A stretch of 60,220 nt of DNA, taken from Calditrichia bacterium. Lineage in GTDB: Bacteria; Calditrichota; Calditrichia; Calditrichales; Calditrichaceae. Under the pieces are notes generated by a model, which saw nothing but the letters and a program-made list of their open reading frames with translations, was not told the DNA's origin and made no database searches. Every line of letters begins with the position of its first letter. Position 1 is the first letter of the stretch. Positions 25,753 through 34,768 of the stretch are shown one piece after another. The stretch covers positions 1-60,220 of the forward strand of contig JALSTK010000088.1 of assembly GCA_026983775.1 (NCBI GenBank), given 5' to 3'. A program made the translations under genes and the position numbers.

Positions 25753-26915
25753 CTGAAGGCACTTATCCCCGTAATTTCCTGTCCTATGATTAAAGTATGA
25801 ATGTCATGGGTCCCTTCGTAGGTATAAACCGATTCAAGGTTTAATAGGTGGCGGATGACCTGATATTCATCGGTGATTCCGTTGGCAGCCAAAATAGAAC
25901 GGGCCGAGCGGGCAATCTGTAATGCCTGATGGACATTGTTGCGCTTGGCCATGGAAACGTGATAAAACCGGGCTTCCCCCGCATCTTTCATCCTTCCCAG
26001 TTGATAATTCAACAATTGCCCTTTGGTGATTTCCGTCAGCATTTCGACTAATTTTAATTGTGTGATTTGAAAAGCGGCGATAGGTTTATCGAATTGAATA
26101 CGGCTTTGCGCATATTGAAGCGCCTCATCATAGCAGGCCATAGCCGCTCCCATGGCGCCCCAGGCGATTCCGTAACGGGCTTCATTTAAGCACGATAAGG
26201 GAGCACGCAGGCCAATAGCGCCGGGCAATTGATTTTCATGCGGAATCAGGCAGTCCTGAAAACTCAGTTCCGCCGTATCCGAAGCCCGCAAAGAAAACTT
26301 CCCTTTAATCACCCGGGCCTCGAATCCTTTGCGCTCTTTCTCTACCAGAAAGCCGCGAATACCTTTTTCCGTTTTAGCCCAGACCACGGCCACATCGGCC
26401 AAAGTCCCGTTGGTAATCCACATTTTACTTCCGTTCAGCAACCAACCCTCTGCGGTCTTTTCAGCCCGGGTCAACATGCCTCCAGGATCGGAACCATGAT
26501 CGGCTTCGGTTAATCCGAAACAACCTATCTTTTCTCCCTTTGCTAACAGCGGCAGCCAGTATTTTTTTTGTTCCTCGGAACCATACTTATAAATGGGATA
26601 CATGACCAGACTGCCCTGTACCGAAGCAAAAGAGCGCAATCCACTGTCTCCGCGTTCCAGCTCCTGCATGGCCAAACCGTAAACGGTGTAACTTAGACCC
26701 GGGCCGCCATACTCTTCCGGGACGGTCACTCCCAACAAACCCATTGCACCCAATTTAAGCGACATCTCTTTGGGAAAAATGCTTTTCTGATGATATTCGG
26801 CCACAAACGGCAGATATTGTTCTTCCACAAACTGGCGCACGCTATCCTGGACCAGCCGTTCTTCTTCGGAGAGCAGACTATTTATATGATAGTAATCAGT
26901 ACCGTGATACATCAA
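25749..26915 (-). CDS. Acyl-CoA dehydrogenase, glutaryl-CoA dehydrogenase type
   Basis: A 388-residue flavoenzyme. Features that match glutaryl-CoA dehydrogenase rather than the general family are SGLRSFASVQGSLVMYPI near residue 95, CFGLTEADHGSDPGGM, RIQFDKPIAAFQ and the active-site Glu367 in YTYEGTHDIHTL, ending GQEITGISAF. The reaction converts glutaryl-CoA to crotonyl-CoA with CO2 release in lysine and tryptophan degradation, passing electrons to ETF. It could also act on another acyl-CoA. There are no neighbouring degradation genes. It overlaps the HD-GYP regulator by four bases. Confidence 0.88.
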   Translation of the reverse strand: MMYHGTDYYHINSLLSEEERLVQDSVRQFVEEQYLPFVAEYHQKSIFPKEMSLKLGAMGLLGVTVPEEYGGPGLSYTVYGLAMQELERGDSGLRSFASVQGSLVMYPIYKYGSEEQKKYWLPLLAKGEKIGCFGLTEADHGSDPGGMLTRAEKTAEGWLLNGSKMWITNGTLADVAVVWAKTEKGIRGFLVEKERKGFEARVIKGKFSLRASDTAELSFQDCLIPHENQLPGAIGLRAPLSCLNEARYGIAWGAMGAAMACYDEALQYAQSRIQFDKPIAAFQITQLKLVEMLTEITKGQLLNYQLGRMKDAGEARFYHVSMAKRNNVHQALQIARSARSILAANGITDEYQVIRHLLNLESVYTYEGTHDIHTLIIGQEITGISAFR

Positions 26916-27062
26916 ATTCTTTCTTTTCTTCTTTACCGATCGGGCAATTTATAGAATTACCCTTTTTCAGGCAATCGGCAATCACCGAGTTTGTGGATTT
27001 AAATTTATTTTACTTAGATGAATGAATTAGGTTTCGTTCGTTTTCCGGAGAGTAAACCGAAT

Positions 27063-28766
27063 TTAAAATATCCAGTTCAGCTCCAAACCGTATTGCCACC
27101 CTTTATAGGTTTCGTAGCTGTTAAAAAAGAGCGGCCCGTAATCCGGATCGGCAATCACTTGCAAAGCCTGTTGCTGGGAATATCCCATGTTTCTAAAATC
27201 CGTTCCCCCTATCATTTTAAGCGAGATATTATCATTGAAAAAATATTCCATCGAGAAGCGCGAACCAATCTGATTGTAGTCACTGAGATAATCCTGGTAT
27301 CCGCCGTTGGCCGCGTCGTTCAAGATAAAATTTATAGAACCTTCCATTTTCAAACGGCGCGGAATCAGGTCCCAGCGCCAGGAAGTATAGGTATACAGAT
27401 TGCGATTGCTCTGATGATTGCTGAGGTTTAGCTGGCTATAAACCGTTCCACCGGAAAAATAAAGACGTCCGGCCAGGCGAAAATAGAAATTCATACTGCC
27501 GATTAACTGATCCGTACCCAACGGTTCCCCGGAAATGAGTACGCTATGGTCGTTGAGATCAATATACAGGGCCGAGAGTGAAATACGTTGCGAACCATGG
27601 CCGAAAGCAATCCGTCCCTCCAGAGTGCGGGATATTTTTCTGGTCTTCACGGTATCCAAAATAACATCGCTGTTATCATCTCGGAATTGCCATCTCAGGG
27701 TGATTTCCGGCCAGGATTTCATGGCAGTGGTGATTCCGGTTTGGATCATACGTGTTCTGGTGGTGGGACGTTGATCGTCTTTGTTCAGATTGTCATGATA
27801 ATTTTCCCCTTCCGCGCTCAGAATAAGGGTATGGGGGATATAATAGGCGGTTGTGAATTTCAAACCCTGCCGGTCATTTTGCAGAAACGGGTAGCCCGCC
27901 GTGTAATAATCGTATCCCAGGCGTTGATAAAAGGTAACCAGTTTAAAATTCCTGTATCGGAAATCCATCCCGCCTTTGTAGGCAAAATCATTTATGTTCT
28001 TAGCCGTGATGGTATCCTTGCGGCTGGCATATCCCTCGGCAAAGAGTTGAATATGTTTTTGCCATAAATAAAGCAGGGCATTGCCTCCGATATTGCGATT
28101 GATCAGAGGTTCGTTTATGGATTCGCTGATAGACTTCTGATCATCCCTGGCATAGAGGTATTTCAACCCCACTTCAAAATACCGGTTGTCTCCCACCTGA
28201 GTCAGTCCGGAAGCGAAAAAACGGCGATACTGGCCGGCATTCTCATACTGATGATACAAGCCGTACAAACGCTGACCGATGCCCAAAGCTTTTTGTATTT
28301 GACCGCCGCTAAACTTGAAACGCCAGTAGGAATCGGCTCCCCATAGATTGGACAGATTCAACAAAGCTCTGGCGCCTCTTACTTCCCGGCTTTGAATAAA
28401 AAATTCGGAACCGGAATCGAAAAAATCCCCCAGAATAATTTCATTCCGGCCGAAGCGGATATTGAGGGAAAGGCGGTTGACATTTTTGAATTTATTTAAT
28501 TGATCCCATTGGTTGTTGCGCAGATCACCCAGCAGGGTAATATCCATCTTGGAGGTTCTGGCAAAAAGGGCAATATTTAAATTCTGCTCCAGACCGGGTA
28601 TCAACGGACCTTTGGCATAAGCGGAATCCGCTATGGAATCGGGCTTTATGGTACTTTTTGTATCATACGTCGTATTCAGAGTACGCAGGGAGATGCGACC
28701 CGTTATATTAAAGTTGTTTTGCGCCGCAAGTAAAACCGGCAGCAGTAAAAAAATCCACCATCGCAT
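27063..28766 (-). CDS. Predicted outer-membrane beta-barrel protein
   Basis: A 567-residue protein with a signal peptide (MRWWIFLLLPVLLAAQ). The mature chain has many alternating strands such as KMDITLLGDLRNNQW, FFIQSREVRGARAL and YFSGGTVYSQLNLS and ends with the aromatic final strand WQYGLELNWIF. Such signatures indicate a large outer-membrane barrel; the ligand is unknown. It follows the FecR-domain gene by 17 bases on the minus strand, so the two form a likely operon. No plug domain or TonB box is visible, which argues against a TonB-dependent receptor. Confidence 0.78.
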   Translation of the reverse strand: MRWWIFLLLPVLLAAQNNFNITGRISLRTLNTTYDTKSTIKPDSIADSAYAKGPLIPGLEQNLNIALFARTSKMDITLLGDLRNNQWDQLNKFKNVNRLSLNIRFGRNEIILGDFFDSGSEFFIQSREVRGARALLNLSNLWGADSYWRFKFSGGQIQKALGIGQRLYGLYHQYENAGQYRRFFASGLTQVGDNRYFEVGLKYLYARDDQKSISESINEPLINRNIGGNALLYLWQKHIQLFAEGYASRKDTITAKNINDFAYKGGMDFRYRNFKLVTFYQRLGYDYYTAGYPFLQNDRQGLKFTTAYYIPHTLILSAEGENYHDNLNKDDQRPTTRTRMIQTGITTAMKSWPEITLRWQFRDDNSDVILDTVKTRKISRTLEGRIAFGHGSQRISLSALYIDLNDHSVLISGEPLGTDQLIGSMNFYFRLAGRLYFSGGTVYSQLNLSNHQSNRNLYTYTSWRWDLIPRRLKMEGSINFILNDAANGGYQDYLSDYNQIGSRFSMEYFFNDNISLKMIGGTDFRNMGYSQQQALQVIADPDYGPLFFNSYETYKGWQYGLELNWIF

Positions 28767-28783
28767 AGAATATCCGTTCTGTT

Positions 28784-30271
28784 TTATCTTATCAATATCA
28801 CATGACTGTTGTCGCGGGTGATGTTGCCGGCCATGTCTTCTATATAAAAGGAAAGACGATTTTTTCCGGGCTGGCCCAATTTCCCCCGCTTCAACACAAT
28901 TTCTGTCTCAAAACTACCATCGGAATTTGGACGGATTTCTTTACCATTTATTGTAATTCTTTTGATACCGGACGAAGGCTGAGGATCGATAACCAGACCG
29001 CGAATGGTTTGTTTGAATTTTTCCTTAACAAAGGAGTAGTCCCCTGAAGGCGGACGGGGAGGTTCAAAACGAGCAAAGACCTGCTGGGCCGGTTCGGTCA
29101 CGGTCAGAATCGGTTTGACCGTATCCAAAAAGAGCTGCTCCGCCATTTCCGTCGTATTTTTAGAGATATCCACGGCCCGGATGCGAATAATATTTTTGCC
29201 TTCTTTCAATATAACCGTACGGTTAAAACTACCGCGGCCTACTACTTCGGTCACCAGTTCATCGTTAATAAATACTTTGATTCGGTCCTGGGGAGTCAAA
29301 TCAAAGACGGCACCGCTCAAACTGTAATCGCGCCGGTTCAGGAAACCGGCCACGATCGGTTTGGAGAGACGAATTTGCGGTTTTTTGGTATTCACTAAAA
29401 CGCGTAATACTTTTTTAATCTGTGTGCCGTCCAGCCTGGCCACAAAACGAATTTCATTCAATCCTTCTTTAACCCGGATACGACCCTGAAACTGACCGTT
29501 GGGCATCACATTTAACGGGATATCATTGGCCACGAGCTGTGCTTTGGGATTGACTCTGCCGCGGACAGGGATGCCGCCCATAATCACGGCAGGATCGGTA
29601 AACTGCAATTTGGCAACATTTACATCCAGTTTCAGCTTTTCACGCACACTGTTCGACTGTCCTTCCGCTTCATTGCCGACCGCTTTCGGGGGCGAGGGCG
29701 CCTTACCCTTCTCTATAACGGATTGCTGGTTACTGCCCACCAAAACTTCTCCGGCGGCTCCCCTGGACCGTACGGCCACCTGTCCCTCAATCACATGCAC
29801 CCTGGTCGTTTCATGTTGGTCCACATCCATTTCCAGGGTCGTACCGCGGATAGCCACCACGGCACTGGGGCTTTCGATTTCCCTCGTTTGACGACTACTG
29901 ACGATCTTTTTAAAATGAGCCCAGATATTACCGGCCCACAGGGTAAAGCTCATTTTATCCTCATTGTTTTGACGAGCCGTCTTTATCTCTTTAACTTCAA
30001 AGATGCTATTCTGATTTACTTTGATCACCGATTTGTCGGGCATCTGCAGTTCAACCCGGGAACTCAAAAAAGTCTTTAAGCGATCCCCGCTGTACACAGA
30101 CTGACGCAAGCGCAATTTAGACCATCGGGTTTGATTTTTAGGCTGAATCTCCACTTTACCGATTACAAATTTAACCTGCGCACCCGGTTGCTGCCTGGTC
30201 GCGGAAAAAGACCAGAATGATGCTGTTACAAGGATCAACAGCCCGAGGGTTTTCATTTTTGGCCGGTTCAT
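28784..30271 (-). CDS. Secreted FecR-domain protein with Ig-like repeats
   Basis: A 495-residue protein with an N-terminal signal segment (TLGLLILVTASFWSFS). The FecR domain spans about residues 50-180, with GDRLKTFLSSRVELQMPD, SAVVAIRGTTLEM and VHVIEGQVAV. Behind it are at least three repeats of a glucodextranase-B-like Ig fold, recognisable by the phrases VKEGLNEIRFVA, LKEGKNIIRIRAVD and KNRLSFYIEDMAGN. FecR domains in this architecture lack the cytoplasmic anti-sigma part, so this is a periplasmic or surface protein rather than a classical sigma regulator. It is paired with a downstream barrel gene. Confidence 0.85.
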   Translation of the reverse strand: MNRPKMKTLGLLILVTASFWSFSATRQQPGAQVKFVIGKVEIQPKNQTRWSKLRLRQSVYSGDRLKTFLSSRVELQMPDKSVIKVNQNSIFEVKEIKTARQNNEDKMSFTLWAGNIWAHFKKIVSSRQTREIESPSAVVAIRGTTLEMDVDQHETTRVHVIEGQVAVRSRGAAGEVLVGSNQQSVIEKGKAPSPPKAVGNEAEGQSNSVREKLKLDVNVAKLQFTDPAVIMGGIPVRGRVNPKAQLVANDIPLNVMPNGQFQGRIRVKEGLNEIRFVARLDGTQIKKVLRVLVNTKKPQIRLSKPIVAGFLNRRDYSLSGAVFDLTPQDRIKVFINDELVTEVVGRGSFNRTVILKEGKNIIRIRAVDISKNTTEMAEQLFLDTVKPILTVTEPAQQVFARFEPPRPPSGDYSFVKEKFKQTIRGLVIDPQPSSGIKRITINGKEIRPNSDGSFETEIVLKRGKLGQPGKNRLSFYIEDMAGNITRDNSHVILIR

Positions 30272-30367
30272 AAGAACACCCCTTTGATAATAAACTGTAA
30301 GTATTTAGAAATATTAAAATTGAGCAGGCAACTTACCGTGATTGTTATCACATGACACCTTTTTTAT

Positions 30368-31120
30368 CTACATGATTTTACAGTAATCGATATAAGTTGC
30401 CCAAATCGATTCCACATAGTTGATGGTCTCTTTATAGCCATAAAAATAGCCGTGCCGCGGTCTGCCCTCGGGCCAGACCTGTAAATGAAGCTGCCAATCC
30501 GATTTTTTGAGCATGGCCAGATAGGGGCGGACATTTATCCAGCGATTGGTTTGTAATTTAAAATAGCGGGCAATATCCTGGGCATCGAAGACCCGGCCGG
30601 CCCCGGCATTGTAACTGGCAAGAGCCAGCTTGGTGCGGTCGGCAAATGGGGCGTCACTAAACAAACGGTATTGTTTATGCAGATGATAAATCCCGGCGGT
30701 GATGTTTTCCCGCGGGTTTTTCATGATATACTCAATATCCAGCTCCTGGCTGATTTCCCGGGCTGTATAGGGCATAAGCTGCATGAGTCCGCGGGCTCCC
30801 ACATGGCTGCGGGCTTTGGTCTGAAATCCCGATTCCTGCACAATCTGGGCGGCGATTAAACGCCAGTCAAATCCATAACGCTTGGCATATTTTTTAATGA
30901 TCGGTTTGTAATGAGCGATCGACCTGCCCAGCTCGCTGCTCATCAGTTCCGTACGCAATTCTTCCAAACGCTTTTTATCTTCGATTCGCTGACGTACCCT
31001 GTGAAGCAAAAGGCTGTCGGCCCTGCCGTTGCTGATCCGACGCTCGGCCGTGGATTGCCTGCAGGCTACCAGGCTGAAAGCCACCACAACCGGCAGTATG
31101 TAAGATAGGAAGCGAATCAT
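30368..31120 (-). CDS. Lytic transglycosylase (SLT domain, MltF-like) lipoprotein
   Basis: A 250-residue protein with a signal sequence and lipobox FSLVAC (Cys at about residue 20). The SLT domain contains AQIVQESGFQTKARS with the catalytic glutamate near residue 94, GARGLMQLMPYTAREI, and YNAGAGRVFDA. It should cut the MurNAc-GlcNAc bond to give anhydro-muropeptides in the periplasm. The C-terminal GYFYGYKETINYVE is typical of MltF-like enzymes. The N-terminal solute-binding domain of true MltF is absent. Start and preceding DUF350 stop overlap as TAATG. Confidence 0.9.
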   Translation of the reverse strand: MIRFLSYILPVVVAFSLVACRQSTAERRISNGRADSLLLHRVRQRIEDKKRLEELRTELMSSELGRSIAHYKPIIKKYAKRYGFDWRLIAAQIVQESGFQTKARSHVGARGLMQLMPYTAREISQELDIEYIMKNPRENITAGIYHLHKQYRLFSDAPFADRTKLALASYNAGAGRVFDAQDIARYFKLQTNRWINVRPYLAMLKKSDWQLHLQVWPEGRPRHGYFYGYKETINYVESIWATYIDYCKIM

Positions 31121-31356
31121 TAATTTAGACTCATCCCGATAATTAAACCGACAATTAACCCGATCATGATAAAAATACCGCCGACAACGATACCAACGGC
31201 CAGATTACCCTTTTCCAATTCATTGGGAATATCGAAACGTGTACTGCGATTCACCAGTTTATAGGTGATAATCGAAGAAAACATACCTACCAGAACTCCA
31301 AAGATCGCATATAAAAAATTCCTGAGCATGATAGGATCAAACCATTCGAAATCCAT
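31120..31356 (-). CDS. DUF350 family small membrane protein
   Basis: A 78-residue protein with two transmembrane helices (about residues 12-33 and 53-76). The loop between them holds the DUF350-like conserved part, an acidic/polar FDIPNELEKGNLAVGIVVGG. Most DUF350 proteins contain two or more such units, so this is a single-unit form. Its function is unknown. It is coupled by TAATG to the downstream lytic transglycosylase gene. Confidence 0.8.
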   Translation of the reverse strand: MDFEWFDPIMLRNFLYAIFGVLVGMFSSIITYKLVNRSTRFDIPNELEKGNLAVGIVVGGIFIMIGLIVGLIIGMSLN

Positions 31357-31420
31357 CTTTTTCCCTCTTGATTAAATACAACCTGGGCTTCGGAAAGTAT
31401 TTCCGATTTACGGACTTTAT

Positions 31421-32764
31421 TTAGCCAGTATCTAAATTATAACTATTTTCGCTATCCGTGTCAATGCTCGGCAACAATTCCTGAGAATTCGCAACCGGAT
31501 TTTCTTCCCGGAGAGAAAAAGGAACGTTCTGCAATTGAAGCAGACCCTGATATAATGCCTGGGCCGGCCATAACTTGAGCATCTTCTTATGCCAGGGAAA
31601 CCATGTGGACAGGGACGAATAGGAATTAACGGCAGGTATCCAAAGATAAAAGGCCTGCAAATACTGGGCAAAACCGAAACTGCCCTTCAGCCAGGCCCGG
31701 GCCAATAACAGAGGAATGAATACATTCATGATGATCTCCTGTTGCCGGCTCAGACCGAAATAAAACCGATTTCTGGCGCTCTTTATGGACACCCCCAGGG
31801 CCAGATGATTTTGCCAATAACCCCTACAGGGAATACTTAAAAATTCCTTCCAGGCCGCATAAAGGACGTCAAACTCCCGGCGTTGCCCGGCCTTTTCCAG
31901 GCATTGTTCGAAGACGGAGGATCCGTACTCCCTAAAAAAAGCCAGGCCTCCGGCTAACCGGAAATGGGGGTGATTGCCCCGGCGCTGCCCGGCCCATTGC
32001 CACAACCCTTCAGCGATAGGAGGCGTATCTTCAACGGAGCCCCATTGCCGATATTGTTGCTGTAAACGGATAGTATAGGAATCGGGATCGGCCACAGAAG
32101 CCAAAAATCCGGCCTGCCCTGCATAGAGGGCATAGAGAATATCGAAAGGTAAATACCTTTCCTGTAACCAGGATTTTAAGCGGACCCAGGGAAGACGATG
32201 AGCCAATTGTTGGAAAGGGTCCCGATTGGCGCTGTAGCCCAGGGCCCGAAAAAAATAGACATAAAATAGTTGCGGCCAGGAAGATACATTGCATTCCGTC
32301 AAAAAGATCCTGGCCTTGGTATGCAAGCGCCGCAGGGCCAGAGTTTTTAAAAGATCCACCTTCGCGGAAGTGACCGGACACACCGTAAATAGACTACTTT
32401 TTAATTGGCCCAAAACAGCTCTTAGTAGGGATTCGGGAACAGTGACCGTAGGAATCTGCATTCCGCTTAGACGATGTTCCACCGGAATACGGTCTGCAAG
32501 GAGGGTTAGGTGTAACAATACCCGGCTAAAAGCCGGATCGATATGGTGAAGGTGACCATACCAATCGGAGGAACGCACATGGCACTCCACATCGCCCTGA
32601 TAAATTATGCCATCCAGCAAGAAACGGGCAGCCGTAAAATCCGGACCACGCTGGCGATTGAGCTGCCCGGCCGCCAGAACCTGTAACTGGTGATCCTGCA
32701 AACGGACGGTTTGCCGACTGACTGCTAACATTTGCCAGAAAAAATATAGCGTTTCTTCTTGCAT
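31421..32764 (-). CDS. DUF2851 family protein
   Basis: A 447-residue protein of a family common in Bacteroidota and relatives. The diagnostic N-terminal section includes NRQRGPDFTAARFLLDG, GDVECHVRSSDWYGHLHH and FSRVLLHL. The family has no experimentally defined role that I know. The remainder is helical with many Trp, Leu and Arg residues. There is no signal peptide. It is transcribed divergently from the XRE regulator, with which it shares the repeat-bearing region at 32765-32848. Confidence 0.85.
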   Translation of the reverse strand: MQEETLYFFWQMLAVSRQTVRLQDHQLQVLAAGQLNRQRGPDFTAARFLLDGIIYQGDVECHVRSSDWYGHLHHIDPAFSRVLLHLTLLADRIPVEHRLSGMQIPTVTVPESLLRAVLGQLKSSLFTVCPVTSAKVDLLKTLALRRLHTKARIFLTECNVSSWPQLFYVYFFRALGYSANRDPFQQLAHRLPWVRLKSWLQERYLPFDILYALYAGQAGFLASVADPDSYTIRLQQQYRQWGSVEDTPPIAEGLWQWAGQRRGNHPHFRLAGGLAFFREYGSSVFEQCLEKAGQRREFDVLYAAWKEFLSIPCRGYWQNHLALGVSIKSARNRFYFGLSRQQEIIMNVFIPLLLARAWLKGSFGFAQYLQAFYLWIPAVNSYSSLSTWFPWHKKMLKLWPAQALYQGLLQLQNVPFSLREENPVANSQELLPSIDTDSENSYNLDTG

Positions 32765-32781
32765 TTTAACTATGAATAAAA

Positions 32782-32820
32782 TATATTACAATCGTTACGA
32801 TCAATTACATTCGTAATATA
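32782..32820. promoter_or_regulatory. Nested inverted and direct repeats in the divergent DUF2851/XRE promoter region
   Basis: Three symmetries overlap here. An 8-bp inverted repeat, TATATTAC and GTAATATA, bounds 32782-32820 with a 23-base spacer. Inside it is the perfect dyad ATCGTTACGAT at 32791-32801. A 10-base direct repeat (9 of 10 identical), ATTACAATCG at 32785 and ATTACATTCG at 32804, has a 19-base period, close to two helical turns. Lying directly upstream of an XRE-type regulator gene, this is a strong candidate for its autoregulatory operator and could also control the DUF2851 gene. Confidence 0.6.
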
Positions 32821-32848
32821 CTATCTTTTATAAATTATTACAAATATT

Positions 32849-33211
32849 ATGGATAAAAATAATGAAGTTTGTGAACGGATCGACTGGATCCGCAGAAACC
32901 GGAAAATGAGCCAGGAACAGTTGGCCCGGGCCCTGCAGATCAGTCAGCCTGCCGTAAGTAATTATCTGAAAAATCGCATTCCTCCGGCGGATATTCTCCT
33001 GAAGCTGGCTCGTCTTGGCGGTACCACCGTGGAATGGTTATTAAGCGGGGAAAAAAATTATCTTTACACTCCTTCTCCCTCAGCCGTTCATGAAACACAG
33101 GCCGCGTATGATGCCGAGCTGGCTGTAAGCCGGAAAATATCCGCTTTGCCATCCCCCCTGCGTCAGGCCGTTATCCATTTAATCGATGCGCTCACCGATC
33201 AGTGTGCATAG
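32849..33211 (+). CDS. XRE-family helix-turn-helix regulator
   Basis: A 120-residue DNA-binding protein. The helix-turn-helix is at about residues 12-60 (RRNRKMSQEQLARALQISQ then PAVSNYLKN), the Cro/C1 type. A C-terminal tail of about 55 residues has a helical part suited to dimerisation. The protein resembles short stand-alone XRE regulators such as those controlling envelope or stress genes. Immediately upstream lies a nested repeat region that may be its operator. It ends 13 bases inside the convergent NlpC/P60 gene. Confidence 0.9.
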   Translation: MDKNNEVCERIDWIRRNRKMSQEQLARALQISQPAVSNYLKNRIPPADILLKLARLGGTTVEWLLSGEKNYLYTPSPSAVHETQAAYDAELAVSRKISALPSPLRQAVIHLIDALTDQCA

Positions 33212-33705
33212 CGCCGGGCCACGATCAGGTGGCGGCGGTAATAGGAATCATCCAAGGAAGAGATAACCACTCCTCTGCTGCTCGAGGCGTGCAGAAAACG
33301 CTTCTCTCCGAGATAGATACCCACATGATTGATTCCGCCCGGACCCCGAAAACGGAAAAAGAGCAGATCGCCGGGTCGCAGATAACGTTTATCCACCGAA
33401 GAACCCAGCGCTCTCTGTTGAGCCGCTTCCCGCGGCATATGTAAATTATAAACCGTAGCATATATCCGTTGAACCAGACCGGAACAATCAATACCCGTGG
33501 AATCGGTGCCCCCCAAACGATACGGGGTGTGTATCCAGCGCAGGGCTTCCCGTTGTAACAAGCCGATGTTTGCCTTCCGTAATGGTTCTGCACTTCCCGA
33601 CGGACTGCGGAATCGTGCACTGGGTTGGCAGGATAACAGGATAAAAATATTTATCAACAGAATCCAAAAAATCCTTATAACAGACAGTCCGGGAATAGGT
33701 ATCAT
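33199..33705 (-). CDS. NlpC/P60 family peptidase, lipoprotein
   Basis: A 168-residue protein with a signal sequence and lipobox LLSC (Cys at about residue 26). The catalytic residues of NlpC/P60 enzymes are present: Cys74 in TGIDCSGLVQRIY, His127 in GGINHVGIYLG and His139 in RFLHASSSRGV. It should hydrolyse the D-iso-Glu to meso-diaminopimelate bond in peptidoglycan stem peptides, as Spr/MepS-type enzymes do. The first 40 residues after the lipid anchor are a linker. The gene converges on and slightly overlaps the XRE regulator gene. Confidence 0.93.
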   Translation of the reverse strand: MIPIPGLSVIRIFWILLINIFILLSCQPSARFRSPSGSAEPLRKANIGLLQREALRWIHTPYRLGGTDSTGIDCSGLVQRIYATVYNLHMPREAAQQRALGSSVDKRYLRPGDLLFFRFRGPGGINHVGIYLGEKRFLHASSSRGVVISSLDDSYYRRHLIVARRYAH

Positions 33706-33808
33706 GTATTTGCCCTACCTGCTTCAGGATTCATATGGAGCCTACCGTGTATTTCAATTTTAAAAAAAGTATTTTTTCAGAAAGACCGGAAAAAATTCGC
33801 GAGAGAGA

Positions 33809-34768
33809 TTACCAGCGCCGGTAGCGGATAAAACGGATTAAATTCCCTAATTGGTCCCGGCTTTCCCCGGCCGGTAACCGTTGAAATTTTTCTTCAGCCT
33901 GAGAAAAATAAGCTTCATACCGCGCCGTCACCTCATCCAGTACCCCGCTTTCCCGGAGCAGGGCCTTAAATTCATGCAAATTCAGGGCAAAGATATCCTG
34001 ATCCGGATAGGCGGATTGTAATTTAATCGCCGGCAGGGTTTTCTTATGCATTCCCAGGTCGCTGCCGGCATCTTTGCCAATGGTATCCGTTCCCCCGATA
34101 ATATCCAGCAGATCGTCCTGAATCTGGAAAGCCATACCCAGGGCATACCCCAGCTCACCCAATCCATGTATATCATCGTCTTCGGCACCGGCGACCAATC
34201 CCCCGAGCTGACAGGAAAGTTGCAGAAGAGCAGCCGTTTTACAGCCGATCATATTCAGGTATTCCTCTTCGGAAATCGTGGTACGCTTCTCAAACATTTT
34301 ATCCAGCCCCTGACCTTCGCAAATGACCAGCATGGTTTTAACAAACCGACGACTCATCTCCGTAAGATCACCGCGGGGTGATTGCAACAACTTCTGAAAG
34401 GCCAGGCCCATCAAGCCGTCTCCGGTGAGAATGGCCGTACTCACATCCCATTTGGTATGCACCGTGGGTTGCCCCCGTCGCAGATTGTCTTCATCCATTA
34501 TATCGTCGTGAACCAGGGTGAAATTATGCAGCATCTCCACGGCAGCGGCGGCAAAACGGGATACTTTTCCCGCGGCTCCGAATATCTCCGCGGAGAGAAA
34601 AACCAACAGAGGACGAATGCGTTTACCCGGGATTTTCAGAAAATAACGAATCGGATCATAGAATAAAGAAACGGGCTGGTGTTCTTCAATAATGCGTAGC
34701 TCCTGCTCGACAAGGTCCAGATATCCCCCAAAAGCGGTCTTCAGGTTAGGGTCAGAGGTCAGGGACAT
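33809..34768 (-). CDS. Trans-polyprenyl diphosphate synthase
   Basis: A 319-residue enzyme. The first aspartate-rich motif is VHDDIMDED (Asp88, Asp89, Asp92), followed by RRGQPTVHTKW. The second is QDDLLDIIG. Lys-Arg substrate residues are in PGKRIRPLL. The amino acids before the first motif include the bulky LHNFTL, typical of medium-chain or long-chain enzymes such as those making the octaprenyl-type side chain of menaquinone; the exact chain length cannot be read with certainty. Its ATG overlaps the EIIA stop by one base (TAATG). Confidence 0.92.
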   Translation of the reverse strand: MSLTSDPNLKTAFGGYLDLVEQELRIIEEHQPVSLFYDPIRYFLKIPGKRIRPLLVFLSAEIFGAAGKVSRFAAAAVEMLHNFTLVHDDIMDEDNLRRGQPTVHTKWDVSTAILTGDGLMGLAFQKLLQSPRGDLTEMSRRFVKTMLVICEGQGLDKMFEKRTTISEEEYLNMIGCKTAALLQLSCQLGGLVAGAEDDDIHGLGELGYALGMAFQIQDDLLDIIGGTDTIGKDAGSDLGMHKKTLPAIKLQSAYPDQDIFALNLHEFKALLRESGVLDEVTARYEAYFSQAEEKFQRLPAGESRDQLGNLIRFIRYRRW

